From assembly GCA_013202295.1 (NCBI GenBank), contig JABMRT010000107.1, positions 1-56,854 of the forward strand: DNA of 56,854 nucleotides, written 5' to 3'. Under the pieces are notes generated by a model. It saw only the letters and a list, made by a program, of their open reading frames with translations, did not search any database and was not told the DNA's origin. Shown one piece after another: positions 33,701 through 41,715 of the stretch. Both the position numbers and the translations under genes were made by a program. Source of the DNA: Candidatus Zhuqueibacterota bacterium. Its GTDB lineage: Bacteria > Zhuqueibacterota > QNDG01 > JABMRT01. How positions within the stretch are numbered: the first letter of the stretch is position 1; each line of letters starts with the position of its first letter.

Positions 33701-34010
33701 AGAAAAGAGTGCCTAAGTCGGGATAATCAACTGCCTGTTTAAACATTGCAGCGCCTCGTTGAAAATATTGCACCGCTTGATCTTTGGAGGGACTTTCAAG
33801 CCCTAAATTATAATTGCATTCACCGATGTAATAGGTCGCTATACCCCTCTCGGCTTCGTGGGTTTGGCTCCATTGCTGAATGGTATCAATAGCCGCTTGA
33901 TAGAGACCCTGATTGAATATTTGAAGCCCGGAAGAACGATAAAACTGCTGGGCCCAATGATTGGGCACAATCGCAAAATATATCAAACCGATTAGGAGAA
34001 TACGACGCAT
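30795..34010 (-). CDS. Large exported TPR-like protein with C-terminal NHL-type propeller
   Basis: This 1071-residue protein has a signal peptide (MRRILLIGLIYFAIVPNHWA) and then some 650 residues of helical repeat in TPR style, for example QGLYQAAIDTIQQWSQ, YYIGECNYNLGLE and YYLAEILHHEENDRAAITCYDVVMEK. A middle part with PGQIPLDTRVFLNDELME looks like a PEGA-type beta domain. The C-terminal quarter has NHL-like blades (PLESPEGIAVDPQGNIYISDYATHRVFVF, LQDIAVDGFGH). It is the last gene of the ExbB/ExbD/PorV cluster. Such a protein is suited to be a periplasmic or surface scaffold. GAGGT precedes the ATG. The domain calls are by eye. Confidence 0.82.
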   Translation of the reverse strand: MRRILLIGLIYFAIVPNHWAQQFYRSSGLQIFNQGLYQAAIDTIQQWSQTHEAERGIATYYIGECNYNLGLESPSKDQAVQYFQRGAAMFKQAVDYPDLGTLFSEKYNDALFKQAWCQLRLAEIQRDPLPSLNEAYRLFFNLAGEANDSLSMHAAYLAAESRLRASQWLRYQVWQTENQGTQSLLTERGLRFLNQARQSLNKITNQTLLPASLQLVLKVRLVDVAFEKGKWFQSMPDWLYQQIRDQSMPETVAEAAVAAFNSENYKAILNSVTLPTKKQIAADIYYSEAVRTLNLYLISNELQDLHLCNTCLDSLHVAAYRAEKSLLMGARDYAGGIERDAFLRLSNPNQSFFAQAADRYSEGWYWMGWTQRVVDPKGTVDGFDKFLNQSAQISPEPRIQILREDAQLQRLLMQFDQAASNPAVLRQIRTALDQFKPQSETIARECNLLRQLVQVGLGESIWSQVLQSASVEDKLTESFMLIRSMLARATRVTGKERVPYLDYLDRLFQITKERRNEETRFYRGMALFLRAEIQETEASKRRYYFAAADTLQDISGIYQYEGEYIRARSYFAAAKHEQESNQKEVYDRARPIFIRLINEKGSLRSVYYLAEILHHEENDRAAITCYDVVMEKTKNREAGGFWYSNALAGKQRCRDVGNASALSEIQLDQVQFPDNLLIIDGEPVSLERFADPEYAQRQIWEDGIKTFMQFGLSKRNIYPSLDAPADSRYMAHSLHSFRLNVRERLAAVQSGLRLQIIVPGQIPLDTRVFLNDELMEQNSDGYYEKRPIALGSEFNLRIENGFCYPEVRRLSFDHPGIQRIAIPLIRKMTFHSSSDQLDPRWQIVHINQRPDDARYFLRSSRSISKSSQLYRDFTADLKLRDFCYSSIHDGYLVTHSAENQVRVYNRLADRIRGQNIPMVVPERIPPLESPEGIAVDPQGNIYISDYATHRVFVFRQDGQFVTVFGALGKNRDVRPGEAVQFTFPTQLTVVVPETEGTEGSTAPILFVMDRYGVHMINPIGLYYETLELDPAEWGSLQDIAVDGFGHIAEIHLICRPDGRIKRFQSRPVPAQ

Positions 34011-34050
34011 AGCAAACCTCTTTTATCCTTTTAGGGGAACAGTTCCCTCT

Positions 34051-34650
34051 TTAATGGCTGATTACCTTGATTTCGTTTTGCGGTACATATTCAATAAAAT
34101 GAAGCCGGCCGTTGTATATCGGCACATGTGCGGGCACAGAAGCGCGTCGGATCAGTTCTTTGGTATTAATAACCAATTTCCTGCCCTTGGATGGCAGGTT
34201 AAACCAGAACTCAATGCGGCCATTTTTATAAGGTGTGAAAAGCCATGTTTTCATGGTGTTTTGGATAATCAATCCCGCTTCCGTATGGCCTTCCATCGAT
34301 ATGTCATCTGAAGAAAACGTCAATCGGCCAGCCTCGTTGATTTGTCCATTGATCTTCACATCCGCATTTGGATCAACAATCTGCAGCCGTCGCCAGTCGA
34401 GACTGCGGATACCCGATTTTGCCAAGTCAATACTGAAATAAAGCGGTTCGATTCGCGGACCCGTAATCATTAATCCCTTAATACCCGGTCGCGGCGGGAT
34501 CTCCATCATCTCATTCAGATCAGGCGGAAAAATTCGGACTTCATCCTGTGGCAGACTTCTAATCTGGATCTCGCGCCATCCAAGCAACACCACGAAACAT
34601 GCTGCGATCAGCAGGATAAATCTGAAAAATAATCGGCTTACACCACTCAT
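34051..34650 (-). CDS. Membrane-anchored periplasmic protein of unknown function
   Basis: This 199-residue protein has one N-terminal membrane helix (about residues 8-25) and a periplasmic part of beta character, including IKGLMITGPRIEPLYFSIDL and VKINGQINEAGRLTFSSDDIS. I do not recognise a family. It lies 57 bp after the second ExbD gene and 40 bp before the TPR/NHL gene in the same direction. By position it could take the place that TonB or TolA holds in known systems, linking the motor to the outer membrane, but it has no Pro-rich spacer or TonB box partner motif. Role is inference from context. Confidence 0.7.
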   Translation of the reverse strand: MSGVSRLFFRFILLIAACFVVLLGWREIQIRSLPQDEVRIFPPDLNEMMEIPPRPGIKGLMITGPRIEPLYFSIDLAKSGIRSLDWRRLQIVDPNADVKINGQINEAGRLTFSSDDISMEGHTEAGLIIQNTMKTWLFTPYKNGRIEFWFNLPSKGRKLVINTKELIRRASVPAHVPIYNGRLHFIEYVPQNEIKVISH

Positions 34651-34707
34651 GAATTATCTATTTCTTTTTTTTGTGCTGGACAGAATTATAAATACCCTGT
34701 TTCTGAA

Positions 34708-35313
34708 CTAAAAATCAAACCGGATGTTCTTACGGCGTCGGCCAGCGTGATCTCTTTCATACACGGTTGTCACACGCTGGCAATTCCTGATTTCTTCAAG
34801 TGTACCACCCACGCACCCATATTTTATATTTCGAAATTGAGAATCAGAAAGCTGACTTATGATTTCAACAATTCTGAAATAAGGCATAAAATCAGGCGAC
34901 CGGATTACAAGAAAAAACCGTTGATGCGGATCGGATTCAGCCCGTTCTTTCAGACGAGATAGTCTAATATCCAGTTCGGAAAACGGTATCGTGTTTTCAG
35001 AAATCAGGTCGTCAATAATTCGGCGACGAAGCCCGGCGGGTGAGAGATATCCATATTCACCTTCAATGGCTTCAACACGCCCCGAAGCCGACTCATCCAA
35101 CCATAATACGGTGGACTCATCAATGAGCTGAATCAGTATCTGTGCACGCCCCAATTCATTCGCCGGTGTGGGAATGTAAATTGTGTGCTCCTGCAGCGGC
35201 ATACGAATCACATAACTGGTCACAAGAAAAAAGACAAGGAGGATGAATATCATGTCAATCAGTGAGACCAGTTCAATCTGATCTTTATGACGTTTGGGCC
35301 GCTTAAATGCCAC
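34708..35313 (-). CDS. ExbD/TolR-type motor subunit, copy 1
   Basis: This 201-residue protein has the ExbD layout: a short cytoplasmic N-terminus, a single helix carrying the essential Asp (LVSLIDMIFILLVFFLV, D20), and a periplasmic domain. The periplasmic part is about 160 residues, longer than the roughly 100 in E. coli ExbD, with an inserted ESASGRVEAIEGEYGYLS region and a basic tail (HAGRRRKNIRF). It starts with GTG at 35313, overlapping the stop of ExbD copy 2 by 11 bp, with AAAGGA upstream. The overlap points to fixed co-expression and perhaps a mixed ExbD dimer. Confidence 0.9.
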   Translation of the reverse strand: MAFKRPKRHKDQIELVSLIDMIFILLVFFLVTSYVIRMPLQEHTIYIPTPANELGRAQILIQLIDESTVLWLDESASGRVEAIEGEYGYLSPAGLRRRIIDDLISENTIPFSELDIRLSRLKERAESDPHQRFFLVIRSPDFMPYFRIVEIISQLSDSQFRNIKYGCVGGTLEEIRNCQRVTTVYERDHAGRRRKNIRFDF

Positions 35314-35917
35314 TTTCGGATCCTTTACCCACCAATGTATGCAGCGCTATATTGGGAATCGTGTCTCCGTATGCGCTGCATCGAGTGAGGATATAATTCA
35401 CAATACGAAACTCTGTGTCTTCAGCCGCCCTGATCTGGATTGTATTCGACAGATCCGGTTCTCGAAACGCCTGCCTTTTATATGAATCCAGGGTGGACCG
35501 GATCAGGCGGCACGCTTGTGTGCGTTCAAATTGTCCATCTGAAATAGAGAGCACATCCCGTGGGAAATCGGCGAATATAGAATCGGTGAGTGCCCGTGCT
35601 CTGGCTTCAGGGATTGTGACGGAATCCGAACCGGCAGGACTTAAAACCAAAACACGTTTTGGCGATCTGTCGTCCTCTGGATCGGTATGTTCAATCTGAT
35701 AAACAAGTGTGCGAATATTGGATTCAAGCTTTTCTGTGTGATGACTTGTGGTGACTGGCAACTTGAAATCACTACCCTCTTCTCCCCGCTTCTTGGTTTC
35801 CACTGTAGCCTGGGATACTGACAAGGTCACAAGAGAGAAAATCAGAAGTAAAAAGATGATATCGATCATGCCAGGCAAAGTGATGCCCTTGCGTGTATCT
35901 TCACGTTTGAACGCCAT
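35303..35917 (-). CDS. ExbD/TolR-type motor subunit, copy 2
   Basis: This 204-residue protein shares the MAFKR start and the membrane helix with its Asp (GMIDIIFLLLIFSLV, D19) with copy 1, but its periplasmic domain is clearly different in sequence, with EDDRSPKRVLVLSPAGSDSVTIPEA, a SDGQFERTQACRLIRSTLD helix and FRIVNYILTRC. It lies 11 bp after the ExbB-type gene and overlaps copy 1. Two different ExbD proteins in one operon are also known from some Tol/Exb sets in Bacteroidota and myxobacteria. AGGAG site 5 bp from the ATG. Confidence 0.9.
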   Translation of the reverse strand: MAFKREDTRKGITLPGMIDIIFLLLIFSLVTLSVSQATVETKKRGEEGSDFKLPVTTSHHTEKLESNIRTLVYQIEHTDPEDDRSPKRVLVLSPAGSDSVTIPEARARALTDSIFADFPRDVLSISDGQFERTQACRLIRSTLDSYKRQAFREPDLSNTIQIRAAEDTEFRIVNYILTRCSAYGDTIPNIALHTLVGKGSESGI

Positions 35918-35928
35918 GATGCTCCTGT

Positions 35929-37263
35929 TTACAGTTTACGTGTCACATGCACATAGATTTCTTCCCATTTTGCATAAATCCAGTGCAGTTTGTTCTGATA
36001 ATAGAAATAGAGCAGCATGAGGAAAATACCCACAAAAAGTCCGAGGATCGTTGTCCATAGTGCTTCAAAAATTCCACCTGCAAGACTCTTGACAAGCGCG
36101 GTTTGTGTAATATCTGATCTCAAGGATGTGAGCTGTGCAAAAGCCTGCGAGATACCGGTTGCTGTACCAAAAAGACCAACCAAAGGAGAAAGGGTGCCCA
36201 GATTCCAGAGCCAGTCCATGAGACTCTGACGCCGAAGCTTTTCCATTTCCGAGGAAGCCTGATTTTCAATCGCGCGATCCACTTCCTTCGAAACTTCAAG
36301 CCAGCGAAATCCACCCAACTCATGATTCTCGAGTCCGGCTTCAACAATACGCGCTGTCGGAAATTTATAGAATTTCTTCATCCGGGTCATCAATTGACGA
36401 ATGCCCTCAGTTCCTTTTTCGCGCCAGAATGTAGCATTTTCCATGGAGATGTCATCCACACAATTCTGTGTTCCTTTGGACAATTGCGCACGAACGTGAT
36501 CATTGGCGCTCTCGGTGATCTCTCGCCACTGTAAAATAATATTCTCAAATTCTTTGGAAATACAATTCTGATAGATATTGTCAAAACTTCTACCGAACTG
36601 GAATCGTGAGTACAGCGGAAAAACGTGACGAAGACTTAAATACTGCCAACAGAAAAAGACCCAGACAATCATGCCGATAATCAAAAAATTCCAGATCATA
36701 TGAAACGCGATTTTCCCCGCCCTTGTGGCGCCGTCATAGACCAGGCCTTTGCCCATCAATGCCATGGGAATGCGGCCATTAAACGGGATATAATTGGTCC
36801 AGGGCTGCTGATCTTCAATTTCTGTGTCCGCCCGCATACGCCCGGTTTGCACCCAGGCCGTATCCGAAACTGCAACAGTTCCATCTCCATCCATGGCTAG
36901 GACCAGGAATGCATAAGGCACACCCGCTTTTTTGTTGATAAAAGTGGCTGTGTTGGATTGTACTTGCAGGTTTTCTGTATGCGCTGGTTCTGTGGATTGA
37001 TTGATACACACGACCTGAAATTCCGAAAATTTGGACAAGTCGGCCGGCACAAGCTGTGTAGCCTCTGTTTGAAAAACATCCCATTGCAGATTCGCATCGA
37101 ATGAAGTGGGAACACCAAGCCAGTTTTTATGAACCGTTCGCTGTATATCAAGAATTTGTACCTGATATTCTGCCGCGCTGCACAATCCAACGATGGACAT
37201 GAGAAACGTTAATAACAGTCCGATGAAAATGGAATGTGTCTGGCCTTTTTGAACAATGCGCAT
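35929..37263 (-). CDS. ExbB/TolQ/MotA-type proton channel with periplasmic N-terminal domain
   Basis: This 444-residue protein is a fusion in layout. Residues 1-31 are a signal peptide (cleavage near CSAA), residues 33-145 form an FN3-like beta domain that would face the periplasm, and then comes the ExbB module: a helix at 186-209, a large cytoplasmic loop (210-350), and two closing helices at about 350-376 and 396-422 with the family motifs LSPLVGLFGTATGISQAF and AGGIFEALWTTILGLFVGI. E. coli ExbB is about 244 residues without the front domain. GGAGG precedes the ATG. With the two ExbDs downstream it should make a proton-driven motor. Confidence 0.92.
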   Translation of the reverse strand: MRIVQKGQTHSIFIGLLLTFLMSIVGLCSAAEYQVQILDIQRTVHKNWLGVPTSFDANLQWDVFQTEATQLVPADLSKFSEFQVVCINQSTEPAHTENLQVQSNTATFINKKAGVPYAFLVLAMDGDGTVAVSDTAWVQTGRMRADTEIEDQQPWTNYIPFNGRIPMALMGKGLVYDGATRAGKIAFHMIWNFLIIGMIVWVFFCWQYLSLRHVFPLYSRFQFGRSFDNIYQNCISKEFENIILQWREITESANDHVRAQLSKGTQNCVDDISMENATFWREKGTEGIRQLMTRMKKFYKFPTARIVEAGLENHELGGFRWLEVSKEVDRAIENQASSEMEKLRRQSLMDWLWNLGTLSPLVGLFGTATGISQAFAQLTSLRSDITQTALVKSLAGGIFEALWTTILGLFVGIFLMLLYFYYQNKLHWIYAKWEEIYVHVTRKL

Positions 37264-37293
37264 GGATTAATCCTCCGTCGCGTAAAATGCATT

Positions 37294-38397
37294 TTATCTA
37301 AATAAAAATCCTATTCCGAAACTTCTTGTTTGAAGAGAAAGATCGGAAAATGAATCAAGAACCTGTCGATGTTGATATTCAATCGGGAACCGCTGCAGAT
37401 CAATCTTCAGGCCCAAGAATGTAAATGGTTTAATAATTGATTTTGGAATCAGAAGCCTCACTCCGACCTCCCATCCTGAAGCGGAGAACCTGCGGGCGTT
37501 GCCCTGAAGCGATTGATACCGCACATGGTAGATCGGAATCCAGCCCCCGCTGATTATAATGAGAGACTGCGGCATAATCTCACAACTGGCTCCAAGATAT
37601 CCATCATATTGAAGCGTAGCATATGGCCCGATACCCGTGGAAAATTTTGATATCTGAAAACGACCGTTTGGGTATACAGAAATGAACCGGTTTCGCATCA
37701 TCCGCCAATGGGCACTGAACTCTCCACCCAATCCAACCCGCGAATGGACGAAAACATTTTCCATCAGGCGGAAGCGATTGTTCAACAATTGATCCTGACG
37801 GAAAATCAGGCTGATATTTGAATGCTCCTGTAAATGTGAAGCGGGTTGTATCTCCTGAAGAAATGCAAGATACTCAGGAGTTTCGATTGGCTGAACCGAT
37901 TGCCACTGTATTTCAAAGGGAAAAAACCAGGGACTCAACTCTTTGGACATTTCAGGTGTGGGAATGAAGAATGTACGTGTATCAGAAGTGGAAAGTCGGC
38001 CATCCAGATCAATAACAGAAACGCGCCAAAAATACTGCCCATGTCGTCTGAATGTCTGGCGAAGTTGTGAAACAGAATATTGAAAATACCCTGTTTCGGA
38101 ATCATATTTTGACACCCGTTCGCGTTGTCTGAAAAATTGACTTGTGGACCAGAATTGAATTTCATAATGTTGAATGGAGTCCGGATGAACGGGACGGTGC
38201 ATCCACTGAAACGCAATGGAATCCGTATATAAATGTTCATATGAGCCAGGAGAGATAAGCTGGATGTTGTTTCGTGCAGCAAGCGCAGAAGAGAAACGCA
38301 ACCCTGGAATGAGTCCAAAATAAAAAGCAATAATCAGGACTGGCAGATAAACGCGATAACGTGTAAAATTGTATCTTTTTATAGCTCTGAAAATCAT
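37294..38397 (-). CDS. Exported protein with FN3-like domain and C-terminal beta barrel
   Basis: This 367-residue protein has an N-terminal hydrophobic signal (about residues 16-40, ending in SALA). Then comes an FN3-type segment (IQLISPGSYEHLYTDSIAFQWMHR to QYFWRVSVIDLDGRLSTSDTRTFFI). The C-terminal 180 residues have alternating strands (HSRVGLGGEFSAHWRMM, ISKFSTGIGPYATLQYDGYLGASCEIM) ending in GIGFLFR, as in outer-membrane barrels. It would place a sugar- or protein-binding domain at the membrane. It lies 30 bp before the ExbB gene. I do not recognise a named family; the start has no clear ribosome site. Confidence 0.75.
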   Translation of the reverse strand: MIFRAIKRYNFTRYRVYLPVLIIAFYFGLIPGLRFSSALAARNNIQLISPGSYEHLYTDSIAFQWMHRPVHPDSIQHYEIQFWSTSQFFRQRERVSKYDSETGYFQYSVSQLRQTFRRHGQYFWRVSVIDLDGRLSTSDTRTFFIPTPEMSKELSPWFFPFEIQWQSVQPIETPEYLAFLQEIQPASHLQEHSNISLIFRQDQLLNNRFRLMENVFVHSRVGLGGEFSAHWRMMRNRFISVYPNGRFQISKFSTGIGPYATLQYDGYLGASCEIMPQSLIIISGGWIPIYHVRYQSLQGNARRFSASGWEVGVRLLIPKSIIKPFTFLGLKIDLQRFPIEYQHRQVLDSFSDLSLQTRSFGIGFLFR

Positions 38398-38435
38398 TGG
38401 ATTTCGAAATACCCCTCAGTGTATAAGCCTGTATG

Positions 38436-40475
38436 CTATTGGGCTGATATATCGTGTGCATCAAGATAGGCGTTAAACAGAGATTCGGCTGCCTGATGAA
38501 AAGCAGACCAATCTTCACGCCGCACCAGTTCAGCCAATTGATCAATTGATTCAGTAACCACTTTACCAAACTCATAATTGGGATAGAATCGATATGCCCC
38601 TGCCACATCAGCCAATCCACTCTGATATTCTTTATTCATGATTCGCGTAATTCCTAACAGAAACTGGGCGTCATCCTGGCTTCGGTTATCACGATAAATC
38701 TGGAATCGGGGATAATCACGGTTCAACGGTTCTTTATAATTGTCAATCACAGTTTCGAATGTGATGCGTGCGGATGCGTACTGTTGCTTCTGAATCAGGA
38801 TTTCCCCGATGTTCATGAGAGAAAGGCAGACCTGACTACGCTGATCACCTTCATCTTCGAATTGTTGAACCGCTTTGCGGAAGCTCTCAAGCGCCTCGTC
38901 CAAATCGCCGGCCCCCTTTTGCGCTATCCCCATCGAGTAATAGGTTTCAAGATTGTCCGGTTCCACCTCTCGCAGTACCAGAACTGCATCATCCATTAAT
39001 CCCGCATAAATCAGCACTTCGCTGAAATCCATGAGATCCTGTTCCTGTAAGGTGTTATCTGGTTTTAGGAAAACAGGTGCGTAAACTGTGGAGGCTTCAA
39101 ATGCTTTTCGGCTTCCGCCTTTAAAATCTTGATCATTGATAAGTGCACGGGTTTCATAAAGCAGCCACCGGGCACGGCCGACACCATCCACCAGTTCAAA
39201 ATAGCGGCCGACATATGCGCTGTCTCCCGTCGCGGCAAGCCTGAGCACAGAATCTTCGACCCATCGGTTTGGATAAGCAGCTACAATGCGCAGAAGATGT
39301 TGTTTGCTCTCCCGTGCAGAAGCACGTTCGGAGCCTGCCAGTTTTTGAAAAAATGATGCGCCTTTCTTCTGACCGAAGCGAATAGACAGGAAGAAGCGGC
39401 TGTCCTCAGACATATAAGGATGAAAACCGATCGCGTAATCCAGACTGAGTTCAGCGGTCTCAGCGAAGGGAATGGAAAATCCGAAACCGAAAGAAGGACC
39501 CTCTGTCCGGTTATTAAATCCAAACCGAGGTGAAAACAACGCGTCTGGATGAAAGACAGGAAAACGGCCTTCCATGCCGAAGAAGAGACCGGCTTCACGA
39601 TCATTCATATATTCTCGATCAAAAGCAAGAAGCACGGATGAATCATGCATCCAGTCGTAAACCGATTCCCAGCTTTTCGGAATCCAGTCACGAAACTGAA
39701 CGCGATAGGACAATCCGGCACGGACGATCATGGGGAAAACATCACGTTCATCTGCGGCGTTGGACCATTGAGGCTGCATCACGTTTTGCATTGACACACC
39801 GATCCGAAGCGGCAAAAGGTATCGTAATGCGATCAAACGTAAAATCGGCATGTGAATGGGCTGCAACATCATACCGACATCCAGACCTTTGGACCAGTTG
39901 GCATTCCCATCAAGCTGCGTGGTTGGAGAGGACACGACTCCTGGAAAACGCTGATTGACTCCCTTGAATGCGAGTCCATATTGTAAAATGGCCCACGGGT
40001 GCACGTGCTCGTGGGACCACGCTCCAATAAATGCATTCTCTCCAAAATTAAAATTTCCGACAAGCTGACCAGTCTCTGTACGCTGGTCAAATCCGCTCAT
40101 ATTGAGTCCGACCCAGCCAAATCCGATTGCAGAACCAGTACCATAAAGATATCGAAGAATGGGATTGTCGATATGTTGTTTTGGACGAGGAAGAACGAAT
40201 CCGGCTGAGGCATACTGACTGTCATAAAACAGATTGGAATACATCGAGCTGAATTCCATCCGGGAAGCATTCACCATACCGGCTGGATTCCAGAAAATGG
40301 CGCTCGCATCATCAGCTGCGGCCACAAATGCCCGTCCCATACCCAGTGCGCGACTTCCTATATTATATTGAAGGAACACACCGGCTTGACCCGCATCTCC
40401 TGATGCAATCGAGGAGACAGGAAGCGCAAGAAGTCCAATCAAGAAACAGATATGTATTATTTTTGGGATTCTCAT
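38436..40475 (-). CDS. PorV/PorQ-type outer-membrane protein fused to TPR repeats
   Basis: This 679-residue protein begins with a signal peptide, then the PorV-family start QAGVFLQYNIGSRALGMGRAFVAAADDASAIFWNPAGM, and a barrel of about 370 residues (for example GFGWVGLNMSGFD, LSLDYAIGFHPYMS, FFLSIRFG). The last 280 residues are helical TPR-like repeats (DDAVLVLREVEPDNLETYYSMGIAQKGAGDLDEALESFRKAVQQFEDEG). PorV is an outer-membrane shuttle of the type 9 secretion system; a TPR tail is not part of the well-known proteins. ATG at 40475 follows GGAGA. It sits in the middle of the envelope cluster. Confidence 0.88.
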   Translation of the reverse strand: MRIPKIIHICFLIGLLALPVSSIASGDAGQAGVFLQYNIGSRALGMGRAFVAAADDASAIFWNPAGMVNASRMEFSSMYSNLFYDSQYASAGFVLPRPKQHIDNPILRYLYGTGSAIGFGWVGLNMSGFDQRTETGQLVGNFNFGENAFIGAWSHEHVHPWAILQYGLAFKGVNQRFPGVVSSPTTQLDGNANWSKGLDVGMMLQPIHMPILRLIALRYLLPLRIGVSMQNVMQPQWSNAADERDVFPMIVRAGLSYRVQFRDWIPKSWESVYDWMHDSSVLLAFDREYMNDREAGLFFGMEGRFPVFHPDALFSPRFGFNNRTEGPSFGFGFSIPFAETAELSLDYAIGFHPYMSEDSRFFLSIRFGQKKGASFFQKLAGSERASARESKQHLLRIVAAYPNRWVEDSVLRLAATGDSAYVGRYFELVDGVGRARWLLYETRALINDQDFKGGSRKAFEASTVYAPVFLKPDNTLQEQDLMDFSEVLIYAGLMDDAVLVLREVEPDNLETYYSMGIAQKGAGDLDEALESFRKAVQQFEDEGDQRSQVCLSLMNIGEILIQKQQYASARITFETVIDNYKEPLNRDYPRFQIYRDNRSQDDAQFLLGITRIMNKEYQSGLADVAGAYRFYPNYEFGKVVTESIDQLAELVRREDWSAFHQAAESLFNAYLDAHDISAQ

Positions 40476-40537
40476 TTTTCTCCGCAATTTAACTGGTCAT
40501 TCGCTTTAAGTTCATTGCATTGAATATCTAATTTTCG

Positions 40538-40554
40538 GGCTGTGTAGCACAGCC
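40538..40554 (-). terminator. Hairpin between secreted-protein gene and PorV-TPR gene
   Basis: GGCTGTG (40538-40544), TAG, CACAGCC (40548-40554): perfect 7-bp stem with a 3-base loop, in the longest gap (141 bp) of the cluster. The minus-strand tail CGAAAATTAG is not a strong T-run. It may attenuate or stabilise the transcript. Confidence 0.35.
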
Positions 40555-40616
40555 TCTTATCCACTGTAGGACGATAACTATATGAACATTCTATTAATTT
40601 TAAACGATTTGCTGTA

Positions 40617-41693
40617 TCAATATACAGCAATCTTACAGTATAAATCCTCTTGCCCGTCAATCACAAGCACATATCCGCCCCGCGCAACTGGATTGCCATT
40701 CTGATTCAATCCGTTCCATTCAAAAAACAGTTGTGAAGCCTGTTTCTCAAGTACAATCACAAGATTTCCGAATGGATCAAAAACGCGTGCTTTTGACACA
40801 AGAGGTGCGTTCACCTTAATCACCGAGATTTCACCTTGTGTGGGGCAGAAAGGATTTGGATAACAGATAATCTGCGCTTGATCTTCATCATACGGCCACC
40901 AGAACAGGGATTGATGCAATGTGTCTGTGGATGCCTTCCCAGCCACATCAATCACCCAAACGGATAAATTCAGAACGGTGTTTGGCGGTGTAAATAACGG
41001 ATAAGGGACCAATGTATCCACGGCGATGGAGGGTGTTTCAATATCATAAAACGTGGTCTGACTCTGGCCCTCGCTCTCTTCGTGCAGAGCGATTTGCATC
41101 ACCTTACCGTATATGGAATCGGACGCCATGACGTGGCTCCAAAGGATATTGCCTGTGATCCAATCCAGACTTTGGGTTTGCTGCAAATCAGGGATTTCCC
41201 ATGATTTAAGTTGAGGTGGCTCCTGATCCTGAATAGAACGCTCCGACGGCGACCAGTCGCTCATCCGAAACTGCCCAGTTACGGTCTGTGCGTAATACCG
41301 CAAACGATAGTCAATCGCCACCCCTTCGGGAAGAGAGTGAAATAATGCGGAGTCAATATTCGCGTCCACAAATCCCCAGAGGATCGTGGTTCCGAATTGT
41401 GCCTCAATCTCAAATGCGATGAGGGTCACATTCATCGAGTCGGCCAAGGCTTGGATGGAGTCGACATTCCAGAATACCGTATTCTGATTTCCCCAGGTAA
41501 ACTCGGGTTCGGGATAAAGCAGAGGATTGGGCATATCCGGATCAATCATCGCGGACAGATTGGAGAGTGTTTGCTCCAAGCTGGCAGTGCTCCGCAATGT
41601 CTGCTTCCGAGTTTCAGCAGCAGCTTTTCCAGTCATCAAAACAAAATTGAAAAGGATTAAAACGACCAATCCTTTGTTTAGGGATCGAATCAT
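40617..41693 (-). CDS. Secreted protein with FlgD-like C-terminal domain
   Basis: This 358-residue protein has a signal peptide (VLILFNFVLMTGKAAA) and a beta-rich mature part. A PEPEFTWGNQNTVFW segment near residue 63 matches TEPEFSSGTSNSVEW of the giant upstream protein, so the two share a domain. The C-terminal 85 residues (ICYPNPFCPTQGE, SKARVFDPFGNLV, FFEWNGLNQNGNPVARGGYVLVI) form the FlgD-type Ig fold seen in sorting-type C-termini of FCB bacteria, but it lacks the terminal basic KMxLxK ending. GGAG lies 7 bp before the ATG. It follows the giant gene by 22 bp. Confidence 0.82.
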   Translation of the reverse strand: MIRSLNKGLVVLILFNFVLMTGKAAAETRKQTLRSTASLEQTLSNLSAMIDPDMPNPLLYPEPEFTWGNQNTVFWNVDSIQALADSMNVTLIAFEIEAQFGTTILWGFVDANIDSALFHSLPEGVAIDYRLRYYAQTVTGQFRMSDWSPSERSIQDQEPPQLKSWEIPDLQQTQSLDWITGNILWSHVMASDSIYGKVMQIALHEESEGQSQTTFYDIETPSIAVDTLVPYPLFTPPNTVLNLSVWVIDVAGKASTDTLHQSLFWWPYDEDQAQIICYPNPFCPTQGEISVIKVNAPLVSKARVFDPFGNLVIVLEKQASQLFFEWNGLNQNGNPVARGGYVLVIDGQEDLYCKIAVY

Positions 41694-41715
41694 CCAGATA
41701 CTCCATTGGGTGATA

